From an uncultured Clostridia bacterium (GTDB taxonomy: Bacteria > Bacillota > Clostridia > Oscillospirales > Acutalibacteraceae): a stretch of DNA of 64,000 nt. Positions 24,830-32,392 of this stretch are shown piece by piece. The DNA is taken from contig CALGUK010000034.1 in NCBI GenBank assembly GCA_937920235.1, forward strand, positions 261,626-325,625, in the 5' to 3' direction. The notes under the pieces are model-generated. The model did not search any database. It was not told the origin of the DNA and saw only the letters and a program-made list of their open reading frames with translations. The translations under genes and the position numbers were made by a program. Positions within the stretch are counted from its first letter, which is position 1. Every line of letters begins with the position of its first letter.

Positions 24830-27556
24830 ATGTCGTTATTTAAAAAGCTTTTCGGTGATTATTCTTCAAGAGAAATCAAAAGAATAATTCCGATTCAGAA
24901 AAAGGTTCTTGAGCTTGAAGAGGAGTATAAAAAACTGACTGATGCCCAGCTTCAGGCAAAAACTCCCGAGTTCAAGGAGAGACTTAAAAACGGAGAAACG
25001 CTCGACGATATTCTTCCCGAGGCATTTGCGGCTTGCCGTGAGGCTTCGGCACGAGTTCTCAATATGCGTCACTTCCCCGTGCAGATAATCGGCGGTATCG
25101 TGCTTCATCAGGGCAGAATTGCCGAGATGAGAACCGGTGAAGGTAAAACACTTGTGGCAACGCTTCCGGCATATCTTAATGCTTTGGCCGGCAAGGGTGT
25201 TCATATCGTTACGGTTAACGATTATCTTGCCCGCCGTGACTCTGAATGGATGGGTAAGCTTTATCGCTTTATGGGACTCACGGTAGGTCTTATCGTTCAC
25301 GATCTCAACGGTGAGCAGAGACGTGAGGCTTATGCCTGCGACATCACATACGGTACGAATAACGAGATGGGATTTGACTATCTGCGTGATAATATGGTTA
25401 TCTATGCAGAGCAGAGGGTTCAGCGCGGACACAGCTTTGCCATTGTGGATGAGGTTGACTCCATTCTTATCGACGAGGCAAGAACACCTCTTATCATTTC
25501 CGGTATGGGCGACAAGTCAAATGAGCTCTATAAGGTCGCAAACGAGTTCGCAAAGCGTCTCAAAATGTATGTTGTAAAGGAAATTGATGCAAAGCAGGGA
25601 ATAGAAAATACCGTTCCCGAGGAATATGACTTTGTTGTTGACGAAAAAGCCAAGTCCGCATCGCTTACAAAAGGCGGTATCAAAAAAGCGGAAAAGGCAT
25701 TCGGTGTGGAAAATCTTGCAGATGTAGAGAACCTTACGCTTCAGCATCACATCGACCTGGCTATCAAGGCGATCGGTGTTATGAAGCGCGATGTGGATTA
25801 CGTTGTCAAGGACGGCCAGGTTCTGATTGTTGACGAATTTACGGGTCGTATTATGATGGGACGCCGTTATTCCGACGGTCTTCATCAGGCTATCGAAGCA
25901 AAAGAGAATGTCAAGGTGGAGCGTGAGTCAAAAACTCTTGCAACCATCACATTCCAGAACTATTTCCGTCAGTATGCCAAGCTTTCGGGTATGACGGGTA
26001 CTGCAATGACGGAAAGCGGCGAGTTTCAGGAGATTTACAGCCTTGATGTTATCGAAATTCCCACGAACAAACCGATGGTGCGTGCGGATGAGGAGGATGT
26101 TCTCTACAAGACGGAGGCTGTAAAATTCAAGGCTATTATCGAGCAGATTCTTGAATGTAACAAAAAGGGTCAGCCCGTGCTTGTGGGTACTACAAATATC
26201 GAAAAGAGTGAGTTGCTCAGCAAGGCGCTCAAGCGTGCAGGCATAAAGCACAATGTACTCAATGCAAAATATCACGATAAGGAAGCGGAAATCATCGCCC
26301 AGGCAGGCTCACTCGGTGCCGTTACCATTGCTACGAATATGGCAGGACGAGGAACCGACATCATCCTCGGCGGTAACCCCGATTATATGGCTCGTGCCGA
26401 GATGAGAAAAATGGATTTCTCCGACGAGCTCATTGCCGAGGCAACAGGCTTTGCCGAAACGGATAATACCGATATTATTGAGGCGAGAAGAGTTTACCGT
26501 GAGCTTGAGCAGAAGTATAAGGATCAGCTTAAGGATGAGGCCGAAAAGGTTCGCGAGGCAGGCGGACTTTATATCATAGGTACCGAGCGTCACGAATCAC
26601 GAAGAATCGACAACCAGCTCAGAGGACGAGCAGGCCGTCAGGGTGACCCGGGTCGCAGCAAGTTCTATCTCTCTGCTGAGGACGAATTGCTCAGACTTTT
26701 CGCAGGCGACAGATTCTATAATATTCTCGACTCCTTCAAGAGTGCGGCTGAGCTTCCCATTGAGGCGAAGATTTTCTCAAGTACCATAGAAAATGCACAG
26801 AAAAAGGTTGAGGGCAACCACTTTGCCGCAAGACGCAACGTGCTCAAGTTTGACGACGTTATGAATGAGCAGAGAAAGAAAATTTACGAGCAGCGCAACC
26901 GTGTGCTTGACGGATACGATATCCACGCTGCAATTCTCAAGATGTTTGACGGATATTTCGACGAGCAGGTTGATTTCTACTGTCCCGCATCTCAGTCTCC
27001 TGAGGATTGGAACAGAGCAGGACTTGTGAAAAAGCTCGGTTATCTTGCCGAGGAGGGGCTTGAGACAAGGTTCAATACGAATGAGGAATACAAGGAGTAT
27101 TTCTATAACAAGGCAATGGATATTTACAATGCCAAGTTTGAGGAGTACGGCGAAAAGCTTATGGCTGAGCTTGAGAGAAAGGTATTGCTCAGAAATGTTG
27201 ACCAGCGTTGGATGGATCATCTTGACGCTATGGAGGAGCTCAAGCGCGGAATTTATCTCCGTTCATACGCTCAGCAGGATCCCGTAGTGGCATTCCGTAT
27301 GGAAAGCTTTGATATGTTTGATGAAATGAACTCACTTATCCGTGAGGGTACGGTGACAACTCTCGTGCTTTTCCGTCTCAGAAGTGAAGAAGATGTAAAG
27401 CGTGAGCAGACCGCAAAGATTACTGCCACAAGCGGAGCTTCTGACGGAAGTGAGAAAAAACAGCCCGTAAGAAAGGGTCAAAAGGTCGGCAGAAACGATC
27501 CCTGTCCCTGCGGAAGCGGTAAAAAATACAAAAAGTGCTGCGGTGCTGATGAATAA
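24830..27556 (+). CDS. secA: Preprotein translocase ATPase SecA
   Basis: Motor of Sec-dependent export through SecYEG. 908 residues. Walker A is in EMRTGEGKT, Walker B in VDEVDSILIDEARTPLIISG, followed by the preprotein cross-linking region, MAGRGTDIILGGNP and RGRAGRQGDPG in the second nucleotide-binding fold, and a helical scaffold. The C-terminal zinc-binding tail (CPCGSGKKYKKCC) would bind SecB-like chaperones and lipids. Ribosome-binding site GAAAGGACAG precedes ATG 24830. It exports, among others, the signal-peptide proteins coded downstream in this window. Confidence 0.98.
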   Translation: MSLFKKLFGDYSSREIKRIIPIQKKVLELEEEYKKLTDAQLQAKTPEFKERLKNGETLDDILPEAFAACREASARVLNMRHFPVQIIGGIVLHQGRIAEMRTGEGKTLVATLPAYLNALAGKGVHIVTVNDYLARRDSEWMGKLYRFMGLTVGLIVHDLNGEQRREAYACDITYGTNNEMGFDYLRDNMVIYAEQRVQRGHSFAIVDEVDSILIDEARTPLIISGMGDKSNELYKVANEFAKRLKMYVVKEIDAKQGIENTVPEEYDFVVDEKAKSASLTKGGIKKAEKAFGVENLADVENLTLQHHIDLAIKAIGVMKRDVDYVVKDGQVLIVDEFTGRIMMGRRYSDGLHQAIEAKENVKVERESKTLATITFQNYFRQYAKLSGMTGTAMTESGEFQEIYSLDVIEIPTNKPMVRADEEDVLYKTEAVKFKAIIEQILECNKKGQPVLVGTTNIEKSELLSKALKRAGIKHNVLNAKYHDKEAEIIAQAGSLGAVTIATNMAGRGTDIILGGNPDYMARAEMRKMDFSDELIAEATGFAETDNTDIIEARRVYRELEQKYKDQLKDEAEKVREAGGLYIIGTERHESRRIDNQLRGRAGRQGDPGRSKFYLSAEDELLRLFAGDRFYNILDSFKSAAELPIEAKIFSSTIENAQKKVEGNHFAARRNVLKFDDVMNEQRKKIYEQRNRVLDGYDIHAAILKMFDGYFDEQVDFYCPASQSPEDWNRAGLVKKLGYLAEEGLETRFNTNEEYKEYFYNKAMDIYNAKFEEYGEKLMAELERKVLLRNVDQRWMDHLDAMEELKRGIYLRSYAQQDPVVAFRMESFDMFDEMNSLIREGTVTTLVLFRLRSEEDVKREQTAKITATSGASDGSEKKQPVRKGQKVGRNDPCPCGSGKKYKKCCGADE

Positions 27557-27568
27557 GGAGGAATAACC

Positions 27569-29089
27569 TTGGACGAAAATAAGGAAAAACTCAATAATTC
27601 TCAGCCGGTGCCGGAAAACGACTCCGAAAGCGTCAGAGACGAGATGGAGGAGCTGGCTAAGGTCTTCCGAGAGGAGCTTGCCAAGGCAAAGGAAGAGGCT
27701 GAAAGGTCAGATGATATATCGGAGCTTCAGATTGACGGATATAATCCGCAGAACGTATCAATGGGTGCGGAAAATACCGTCAGCGAAGACGAGCTCTGTG
27801 AATATTGCGGTGAAAGACGCCGCGGAACAGAAAAAAATCCCGACGGTCCATACTGTCAGGAGTGTGAGGAAACTCTCGAAAAATATCCCTATGATTATAA
27901 AGGTATAATTGCCGCAATCGTTTTGATTTGTATTGCTGTCGGCTCGATTTTCTGCTTTGCCGTTAATGTTCCGATTTTTGCGAAGATGAAGCAGGGCGAT
28001 AAGGCTGCGGCAAAGGGTCAGCTTTATACCGCTATGGAAAAATATGATGAAGCCGTTGAATTTTCTCAGAATATGGGTTCTGATAAGACTCTCATCAGCC
28101 TTTATGCAAAGAGAGCGATTACGAATTTCTCAATGGTCAATATGAATTCGGCAATAACCGAAATCGACGAAAATATTCCCGAATACGCTTTGAAGCTGCT
28201 CACATTCAAGGAGCTTAACGATATTCTTGAACAGACGGAGCGTATGCAGGCATCGGCTCTGGTTGTTCAGCAGCATCTTGCCGCTTTCCCCGAGGTTACC
28301 GAGAAAAACTATGATGATATAATAGCGGATCTCGACAATCTCTCCGGCAAAAAGGTGTATATAAAGGGTACGGAATATCACGACGAGACCGAGGAGGATT
28401 TTGTTCCCGACGGAACCGAAACCGTATATATCTGTGATGAGGGGTGGCTTAATATGTATAAGTATGCCGCCGCAAAGCAGTTAAACAAGGATAATACGGT
28501 CATTGCCGAGTACCTGCAGAAGTGCGCGGACTCCTCGGAATATATGAAAACTCTTACGGGTGCGTTGTTGGCAACAACATATGCGGGAATCGGTGAATAT
28601 GATAAAGCAGAAGCACTTGCAAAAGAACTTAATGAAATCAATTGCGAGTCGGTTGAGTATCATATGATTATGGCGGCGGTTTACCGCTACCGTGACAACG
28701 ATTTTGATAAGGCTATTGCAATCTGCGACGAGGGTATTGAGATGCTCAAAAATCTGTCGGAGGATTATCTGACCCAGTACGGCTATATGGTTCAGATTCA
28801 GAAGGCACTCAACCTTATTATGAAGGACGATTACGATTCCGCCTATGAGGTTATGAGCGATGCGTATTACAACCTCTCAATGACAAACGGAATGACGGTT
28901 CAGACGAGAGATCTCTTTGCTATGCTGGCTCTTGAAACGGGAGACGATGAGGTGTTCAAATCCCTTGAGGATGAAATTGCACTTTACGGCGACCCGTCAA
29001 GTGCGTTCACAAGCGATGTTACCGATTACAAAGAGGGCAGACTCACACTTAAAGAAATTGCAGAAAGCGGAAGGTATGATCTGATATGA
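27569..29089 (+). CDS. Zinc-ribbon membrane protein with TPR-like repeats
   Basis: 506 residues. An acidic, coiled N-terminus is followed by a zinc ribbon (C77, C80, C96, C99), one transmembrane helix (about 112-136) and a large extracytoplasmic or cytoplasmic domain with helical repeats resembling TPR (KGQLYTAMEKYDEAVEF; YDKAEALAKELNEI; FDKAIAICDEGIEML). No signal peptide. It starts with TTG at 27569, 7 bases after AAGGAGG, directly behind secA, and its stop overlaps the next gene (ATGA). I do not recognise the family. The architecture (zinc ribbon, one helix, TPR) occurs in many clostridial proteins of unknown function. Confidence 0.75.
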   Translation: MDENKEKLNNSQPVPENDSESVRDEMEELAKVFREELAKAKEEAERSDDISELQIDGYNPQNVSMGAENTVSEDELCEYCGERRRGTEKNPDGPYCQECEETLEKYPYDYKGIIAAIVLICIAVGSIFCFAVNVPIFAKMKQGDKAAAKGQLYTAMEKYDEAVEFSQNMGSDKTLISLYAKRAITNFSMVNMNSAITEIDENIPEYALKLLTFKELNDILEQTERMQASALVVQQHLAAFPEVTEKNYDDIIADLDNLSGKKVYIKGTEYHDETEEDFVPDGTETVYICDEGWLNMYKYAAAKQLNKDNTVIAEYLQKCADSSEYMKTLTGALLATTYAGIGEYDKAEALAKELNEINCESVEYHMIMAAVYRYRDNDFDKAIAICDEGIEMLKNLSEDYLTQYGYMVQIQKALNLIMKDDYDSAYEVMSDAYYNLSMTNGMTVQTRDLFAMLALETGDDEVFKSLEDEIALYGDPSSAFTSDVTDYKEGRLTLKEIAESGRYDLI

Positions 29090-29640
29090 GTATAATCTAT
29101 ATTATTGTTAAGACACTTACTCTTCCGGGAGCAATGCTTCACGCATTTTTTGAGCATATGGTGTGCAGAAATGCAAAAATTATAGTTGAGGACGAGAGAA
29201 CGGTTCAGTTCAATGAAATGATGTCCCACGTTGACCATCAGCTCGTTACGAGAAAGTCTCCGAGCTTTGACATCTGCTTTATTCCGTTTTTCCTCAACCT
29301 TGTTCTCGGATTTTTCACTCTGTTCTACGGCTCAACAACCATAATCTACTTTGCAAAATATGAGGATATTTTCGGTTGGATCTGTCTCTATCTCGGCATT
29401 TCGCTTCTTACAAATCTGTTTCCGCAGATTGAAGATGTGATGATGATTAAAGAGAATTATTTTGTCAAGGAAAATAAAACCTTGAGCCGAGTGTTTGTAG
29501 CTCCCTGGTACGGAATTTTTTACGTCGGTGCAAGACTTGAAAAATGGGGCATTACGCTTCTGACATCAATAGGCTTCGCATTTGCCGTACCCGTAATTTT
29601 AGGATGGTTTGTCCCGGCACTTTACAATTTAATAAAATAA
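29086..29640 (+). CDS. Membrane protein of unknown function
   Basis: 184 residues with about three to four hydrophobic segments: a proximal one (TLTLPGAMLHAFFEHM), a central pair separated by a short KYEDIF loop, and a C-terminal one (FAFAVPVILGWFVPAL). The N-terminal PGAMLHAFFEHMVCR segment has a histidine/cysteine cluster of the kind seen in small membrane-bound metal proteins, but no known motif is complete. It is translationally coupled to the TPR protein (ATGA) and ends the operon at a strong terminator. Function unknown. Confidence 0.7.
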   Translation: MSIIYIIVKTLTLPGAMLHAFFEHMVCRNAKIIVEDERTVQFNEMMSHVDHQLVTRKSPSFDICFIPFFLNLVLGFFTLFYGSTTIIYFAKYEDIFGWICLYLGISLLTNLFPQIEDVMMIKENYFVKENKTLSRVFVAPWYGIFYVGARLEKWGITLLTSIGFAFAVPVILGWFVPALYNLIK

Positions 29641-29654
29641 GATAATAAAACTAA

Positions 29655-29688
29655 AGCCTCTCTGTCCCGATAACAGAGAGGCTTTTTT
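29655..29688 (+). terminator. Intrinsic terminator after secA-associated genes
   Basis: AGCCTCTCTGT and ACAGAGAGGCT form a perfect 11-bp stem with a 7-base loop, followed by five or more T. Confidence 0.9.
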
Positions 29689-29705
29689 ATTGGAAAAAGA
29701 CGGAA

Positions 29706-30008
29706 TCACAGATTGTTGCTTTTCATTGAATTAAGAAATTCGGCAAGCTTAATCTGTTCGTCGGTACTTAATTTTGAGACCGCACTTGACAAAAACGGAT
29801 GAATAGTCGGGCTGTCAGTAGTAAAAAATTCTTGTAATGAAACATTCAATGCCCAGCAAATATATTCAAGATATTCAACGGTAGGTTGCTTATTTCCAAG
29901 CTCTATTTCTCTGAGATAGCTTTGTGAAACACCTGCTAAATTTGCAAGTTTATTTACGGTTATATTTCTCTGCAATCTGAAATACTTTATTCTCTCACCA
30001 ACATTCAT
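29706..30008 (-). CDS. XRE-family helix-turn-helix regulator
   Basis: 100 residues. An HTH_3/Cro-CI DNA-binding domain occupies residues 5-60, with NKLANLAGVSQSYLREIE as the helix-turn-helix, followed by a short C-terminal helix (SSAVSKLSTDEQIKLAEFL) likely for dimerisation. Ribosome-binding site GGAGG is well placed. It is transcribed divergently from a lipoprotein operon, and the shared 145-base intergenic region contains repeated CTATAGTGATAA sites overlapping both putative -10 boxes. It probably represses itself and the lipoprotein operon. No signal-sensing domain is visible. Confidence 0.88.
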   Translation of the reverse strand: MNVGERIKYFRLQRNITVNKLANLAGVSQSYLREIELGNKQPTVEYLEYICWALNVSLQEFFTTDSPTIHPFLSSAVSKLSTDEQIKLAEFLNSMKSNNL

Positions 30009-30038
30009 AAGATATCCTCCATAGTTTATATGTTATTC

Positions 30039-30050
30039 CTATAGTGATAA
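30039..30050. promoter_or_regulatory. Putative operator copy 1 for the XRE regulator
   Basis: CTATAGTGATAA, repeated exactly at 30103-30114. It abuts a -10-like TATACT of the minus-strand regulator promoter (complement of 30050-30055), so binding would block autogenous transcription. The core CTATAG is palindromic. Confidence 0.5.
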
Positions 30051-30088
30051 GTATAAGCATTTCTCAGCGATAAATTACAACTATAGCA

Positions 30089-30117
30089 TTGACAAAACAT
30101 CTCTATAGTGATAAAAT
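30089..30117 (+). promoter_or_regulatory. Promoter of the lipoprotein operon with overlapping operator copy 2
   Basis: TTGACA (30089-30094) and TAAAAT (30112-30117) with a 17-base spacer. The second CTATAGTGATAA copy (30103-30114) covers the spacer end and the -10. A partial CTATAG also lies at 30081-30086. Confidence 0.6.
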
Positions 30118-30153
30118 GTTGTAAAATAAAAAACTTTCAGGGGTGTTATTGTC

Positions 30154-31296
30154 ATGAAAAAGATAAAAATATGTTCGATTATAATGGCATTTGTACTGCT
30201 CATCTCATCTTTTGCGGGGTGCAGTGGTGACAAGGTAAAGAAAAGCGACATTATTGGTCAATGGTATGCATCTGACGGGGAAATGGAGATGGATGTTCGT
30301 AAGGACGGAAGTTATGATGACGGCGGATACGGCACGGGAACTTGGAAATATCTTGATGATGACGAGACCGTTGAGTTTACCGATTTCTACGGATATACAA
30401 AGACAACAAAGATTATAAAAGATGAGTACGGATATTCTATATTTAACGGAAGATACTACAGAGATGCTTACCCGGAAATTGAAAGTGAGTCCCACGAAAA
30501 CACACAGAATATTCCGCAGGGAAGCAATAATCAGATACCGGAAACAAATCAGATTATGGTTGATGCGTTTACGGGAATCAAATACGAAGTTACCGGAATA
30601 TCGCCGAAATGTGAGGTTTCTGTAAATAACAGCGGATGTAGTGCAGATGCTCAACAAAGAGTGACATATGAATTTGATAAAGATTATTACGCAAACGGAG
30701 AGACAGCAACAGTTACTGCGACAATTCCTGTCAAAAGCTTGAAAGACGGAAATACAGAGTATGTATTGATGAAGCAGCAATCGACATTTATTATTTCAAA
30801 TCAGCCTGAATATGTTAAAACTATTGGGAAAAACGAATTAGAAGCAGTAAAAAAAGAATTAGATGATTATGTTATTGCTAAAAAATCAGAAGCAATTAAT
30901 AATTGGGGACTTTTTGGCATTCATGCAACAGGTAATTCGTATAGTACATACAAATCTGTTGATTCAGGCAAACTTGAACAAATATATTTAACCTCTGTTA
31001 AACAAAATAAGATCAGTAAAGATTTAACAATATACAATTCACTTAACTTTATATATTCTTTCTCGGGCACTATGCACGGAGGAAGTATAAACGGAACTGA
31101 ATCCTGCAGGGTTTATGTTAATGTTATTGCATATAATGTTATCAAATATCCGGACGGAACTGTCAAATGGGGAGAAAAAGACCCGGACTCCTATGAATTT
31201 TGCCACAAAGCCACGTTGGACGGTGTCAGCAACCTCGTAACTACAACTGTTACTGTAAACAGTTCTGATTATAATATTTCAAAGGTTGAATTGTAA
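30154..31296 (+). CDS. Secreted lipoprotein of unknown function
   Basis: 380 residues. A signal peptide with a lipobox (SSFAGC) would give a diacylated cysteine at about residue 23. Residues 33-105 look like a small beta-barrel/lipocalin-like domain (IIGQWYASDGEMEM, TGTWKYLDDDETVEFTD), a type common in clostridial lipoproteins. A Q/N-rich linker leads to a second beta-rich domain with a helical segment (NELEAVKKELDDYVIAKKSEA). The gene is more AT-rich, with more ATA/TTA codons than its housekeeping neighbours. It is the first gene after the XRE-controlled promoter. Role not recognisable. Confidence 0.75.
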   Translation: MKKIKICSIIMAFVLLISSFAGCSGDKVKKSDIIGQWYASDGEMEMDVRKDGSYDDGGYGTGTWKYLDDDETVEFTDFYGYTKTTKIIKDEYGYSIFNGRYYRDAYPEIESESHENTQNIPQGSNNQIPETNQIMVDAFTGIKYEVTGISPKCEVSVNNSGCSADAQQRVTYEFDKDYYANGETATVTATIPVKSLKDGNTEYVLMKQQSTFIISNQPEYVKTIGKNELEAVKKELDDYVIAKKSEAINNWGLFGIHATGNSYSTYKSVDSGKLEQIYLTSVKQNKISKDLTIYNSLNFIYSFSGTMHGGSINGTESCRVYVNVIAYNVIKYPDGTVKWGEKDPDSYEFCHKATLDGVSNLVTTTVTVNSSDYNISKVEL

Positions 31297-31310
31297 AAGG
31301 GGAAAATAAA

Positions 31311-31889
31311 ATGAGTAAAAAAGAAAACAAGATTCTTGAGTTAAACGATGCAGTGAGAGAAAATCTGAAAAGATTGTATATAGTTTTAGCAGGATTACAG
31401 GTTATAAAATTGATTTTGTGGTTTCTGGAGACGTTTGTATCAAAAGTAACAGTCGAACAAATGAATTATAATTACAGTAAAAAACATTCTTTTTATTCTG
31501 TATATGAGGGCGGTCCGATTATAAATATAATTGTGATTTTGATTTCGGTTTTAACTATTTTGTTATGCGGATATGCTGTTTATAAAAAGTGTACTGAAAA
31601 AAGAATAATCACAAAAATATTTAAGCCGATAATGATAGTATCCTGCATTCATTATTTATTCTATCTTATTATAAGCATTTCAGAAGCAGCCGCAAATAAT
31701 GACAGCTTTACGAGAGCATACGGAGAAGGTGTGGCTAAGGTTTATTCAGGACCGAATATTCTAGGAATAATTCAACTTATAGCAATTGTTGCCTCGACAA
31801 TAATTACATATAAGCTTTCTTCAAAAACAAAGGCTATTGACAATTGGAAAAAGAAACAGGAGAGTGGCATAACCATAACGTCGGAATAA
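31311..31889 (+). CDS. Small multi-pass membrane protein of unknown function
   Basis: 192 residues with four predicted transmembrane helices (about residues 20-40, 65-85, 100-120 and 150-170), short charged loops and a Lys-rich C-terminal tail. It follows the lipoprotein by 14 bases with an AAAGGGG ribosome-binding site, so it is in the same operon. AT-rich codon use matches the lipoprotein. No known family recognised. Possible partner of the lipoprotein at the membrane. Confidence 0.7.
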   Translation: MSKKENKILELNDAVRENLKRLYIVLAGLQVIKLILWFLETFVSKVTVEQMNYNYSKKHSFYSVYEGGPIINIIVILISVLTILLCGYAVYKKCTEKRIITKIFKPIMIVSCIHYLFYLIISISEAAANNDSFTRAYGEGVAKVYSGPNILGIIQLIAIVASTIITYKLSSKTKAIDNWKKKQESGITITSE

Positions 31890-31917
31890 AATCTGTATCT
31901 GAAAAGGAACAGGCAAA

Positions 31918-32097
31918 TTGACAAAGAGCAAAGAAGGTAAACTTATCGCCGGTGTTCACAGCGGTCTTGGAAAAAAATTCGGCTGCAGTCCGTGAATATT
32001 CAGAATTATTCATTTACTTTTGCATTTTGTTCTTGTGGGAGTTTTAATTGATATTGTTTACTTAATTGCTACAATAGCAATGCCGAATGAAGAATGA
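31918..32097 (+). pseudogene. PspC-domain protein gene interrupted by an in-frame TGA
   Basis: A TTG at 31918, with AAGGAAC at a suitable distance, opens a frame coding for a PspC-like stretch (GKLIAGVHSGLGKKFGCSP), which hits TGA at 31993-31995. The same frame continues without another stop to 32097, encoding the rest of a PspC domain: IFRIIHLLLHFVLVGVLID, a hydrophobic helix, and the family ending AMPNEE. PspC domains normally run straight through this point. A single TGG-to-TGA change would explain it. Total about 59 codons. Reading it as a recent nonsense pseudogene is most likely; a sequencing error is possible. Confidence 0.7.
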
Positions 32098-32105
32098 TAT
32101 TAAAA

Positions 32106-32142
32106 AGAGGTGAAGTCTTATAAAACTTCACCTCTGATTTTT
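32106..32142. terminator. Bidirectional intrinsic terminator
   Basis: AGAGGTGAAGT and ACTTCACCTCT form an 11-bp stem with an 8-base loop, a T-run on the right and an A-run on the left. It can end both the plus-strand lipoprotein operon and the minus-strand operon that ends at 32143. Confidence 0.85.
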
Positions 32143-32388
32143 TTATTCCTTATCTTTTTCGTAATTGTTATTACGGTTGGCGACGCGTTTTTCACGGATT
32201 TTCTCAAATGCAATTTCACCGACTACGAAAAGTATGACGACGAGAATTGCGAAGAAAATGCGGATCGGAGTAACCGTAGGTTCATTTGAATACTTGACTG
32301 TTTTTTCAGCGAATGCCGTAACGGTAAGGCTGAGGCATAAAATCACCGAAAACAGCAGAGTATTCAATTTTTTTATGCCCTTATTCAT
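32143..32388 (-). CDS. Small exported or membrane protein
   Basis: About 81 residues. The N-terminal segment KKLNTLLFSVILCLSLTVTA ending in FAEK looks like a cleavable signal peptide. It is followed by a second hydrophobic helix (IFFAILVVILFVVGEIAF) and a highly charged tail (EKIREKRVANRNNN). The ATG at 32388 has AAGGAAT upstream; the longer in-frame version would reach into aspS without a ribosome-binding site. It starts 5 bases downstream of the aspS stop and is therefore the last gene of the hisS-aspS operon. Function unknown. Confidence 0.65.
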   Translation of the reverse strand: MNKGIKKLNTLLFSVILCLSLTVTAFAEKTVKYSNEPTVTPIRIFFAILVVILFVVGEIAFEKIREKRVANRNNNYEKDKE

Positions 32389-32392
32389 AAGC

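Noticed and set aside
31993..31995. TGA recoding (selenocysteine or alternative genetic code) in the pspC-like frame
   Set aside because: TGA is used as an ordinary stop in trmFO, nadD and others; no SECIS-like hairpin was evident, so a nonsense mutation is simpler.
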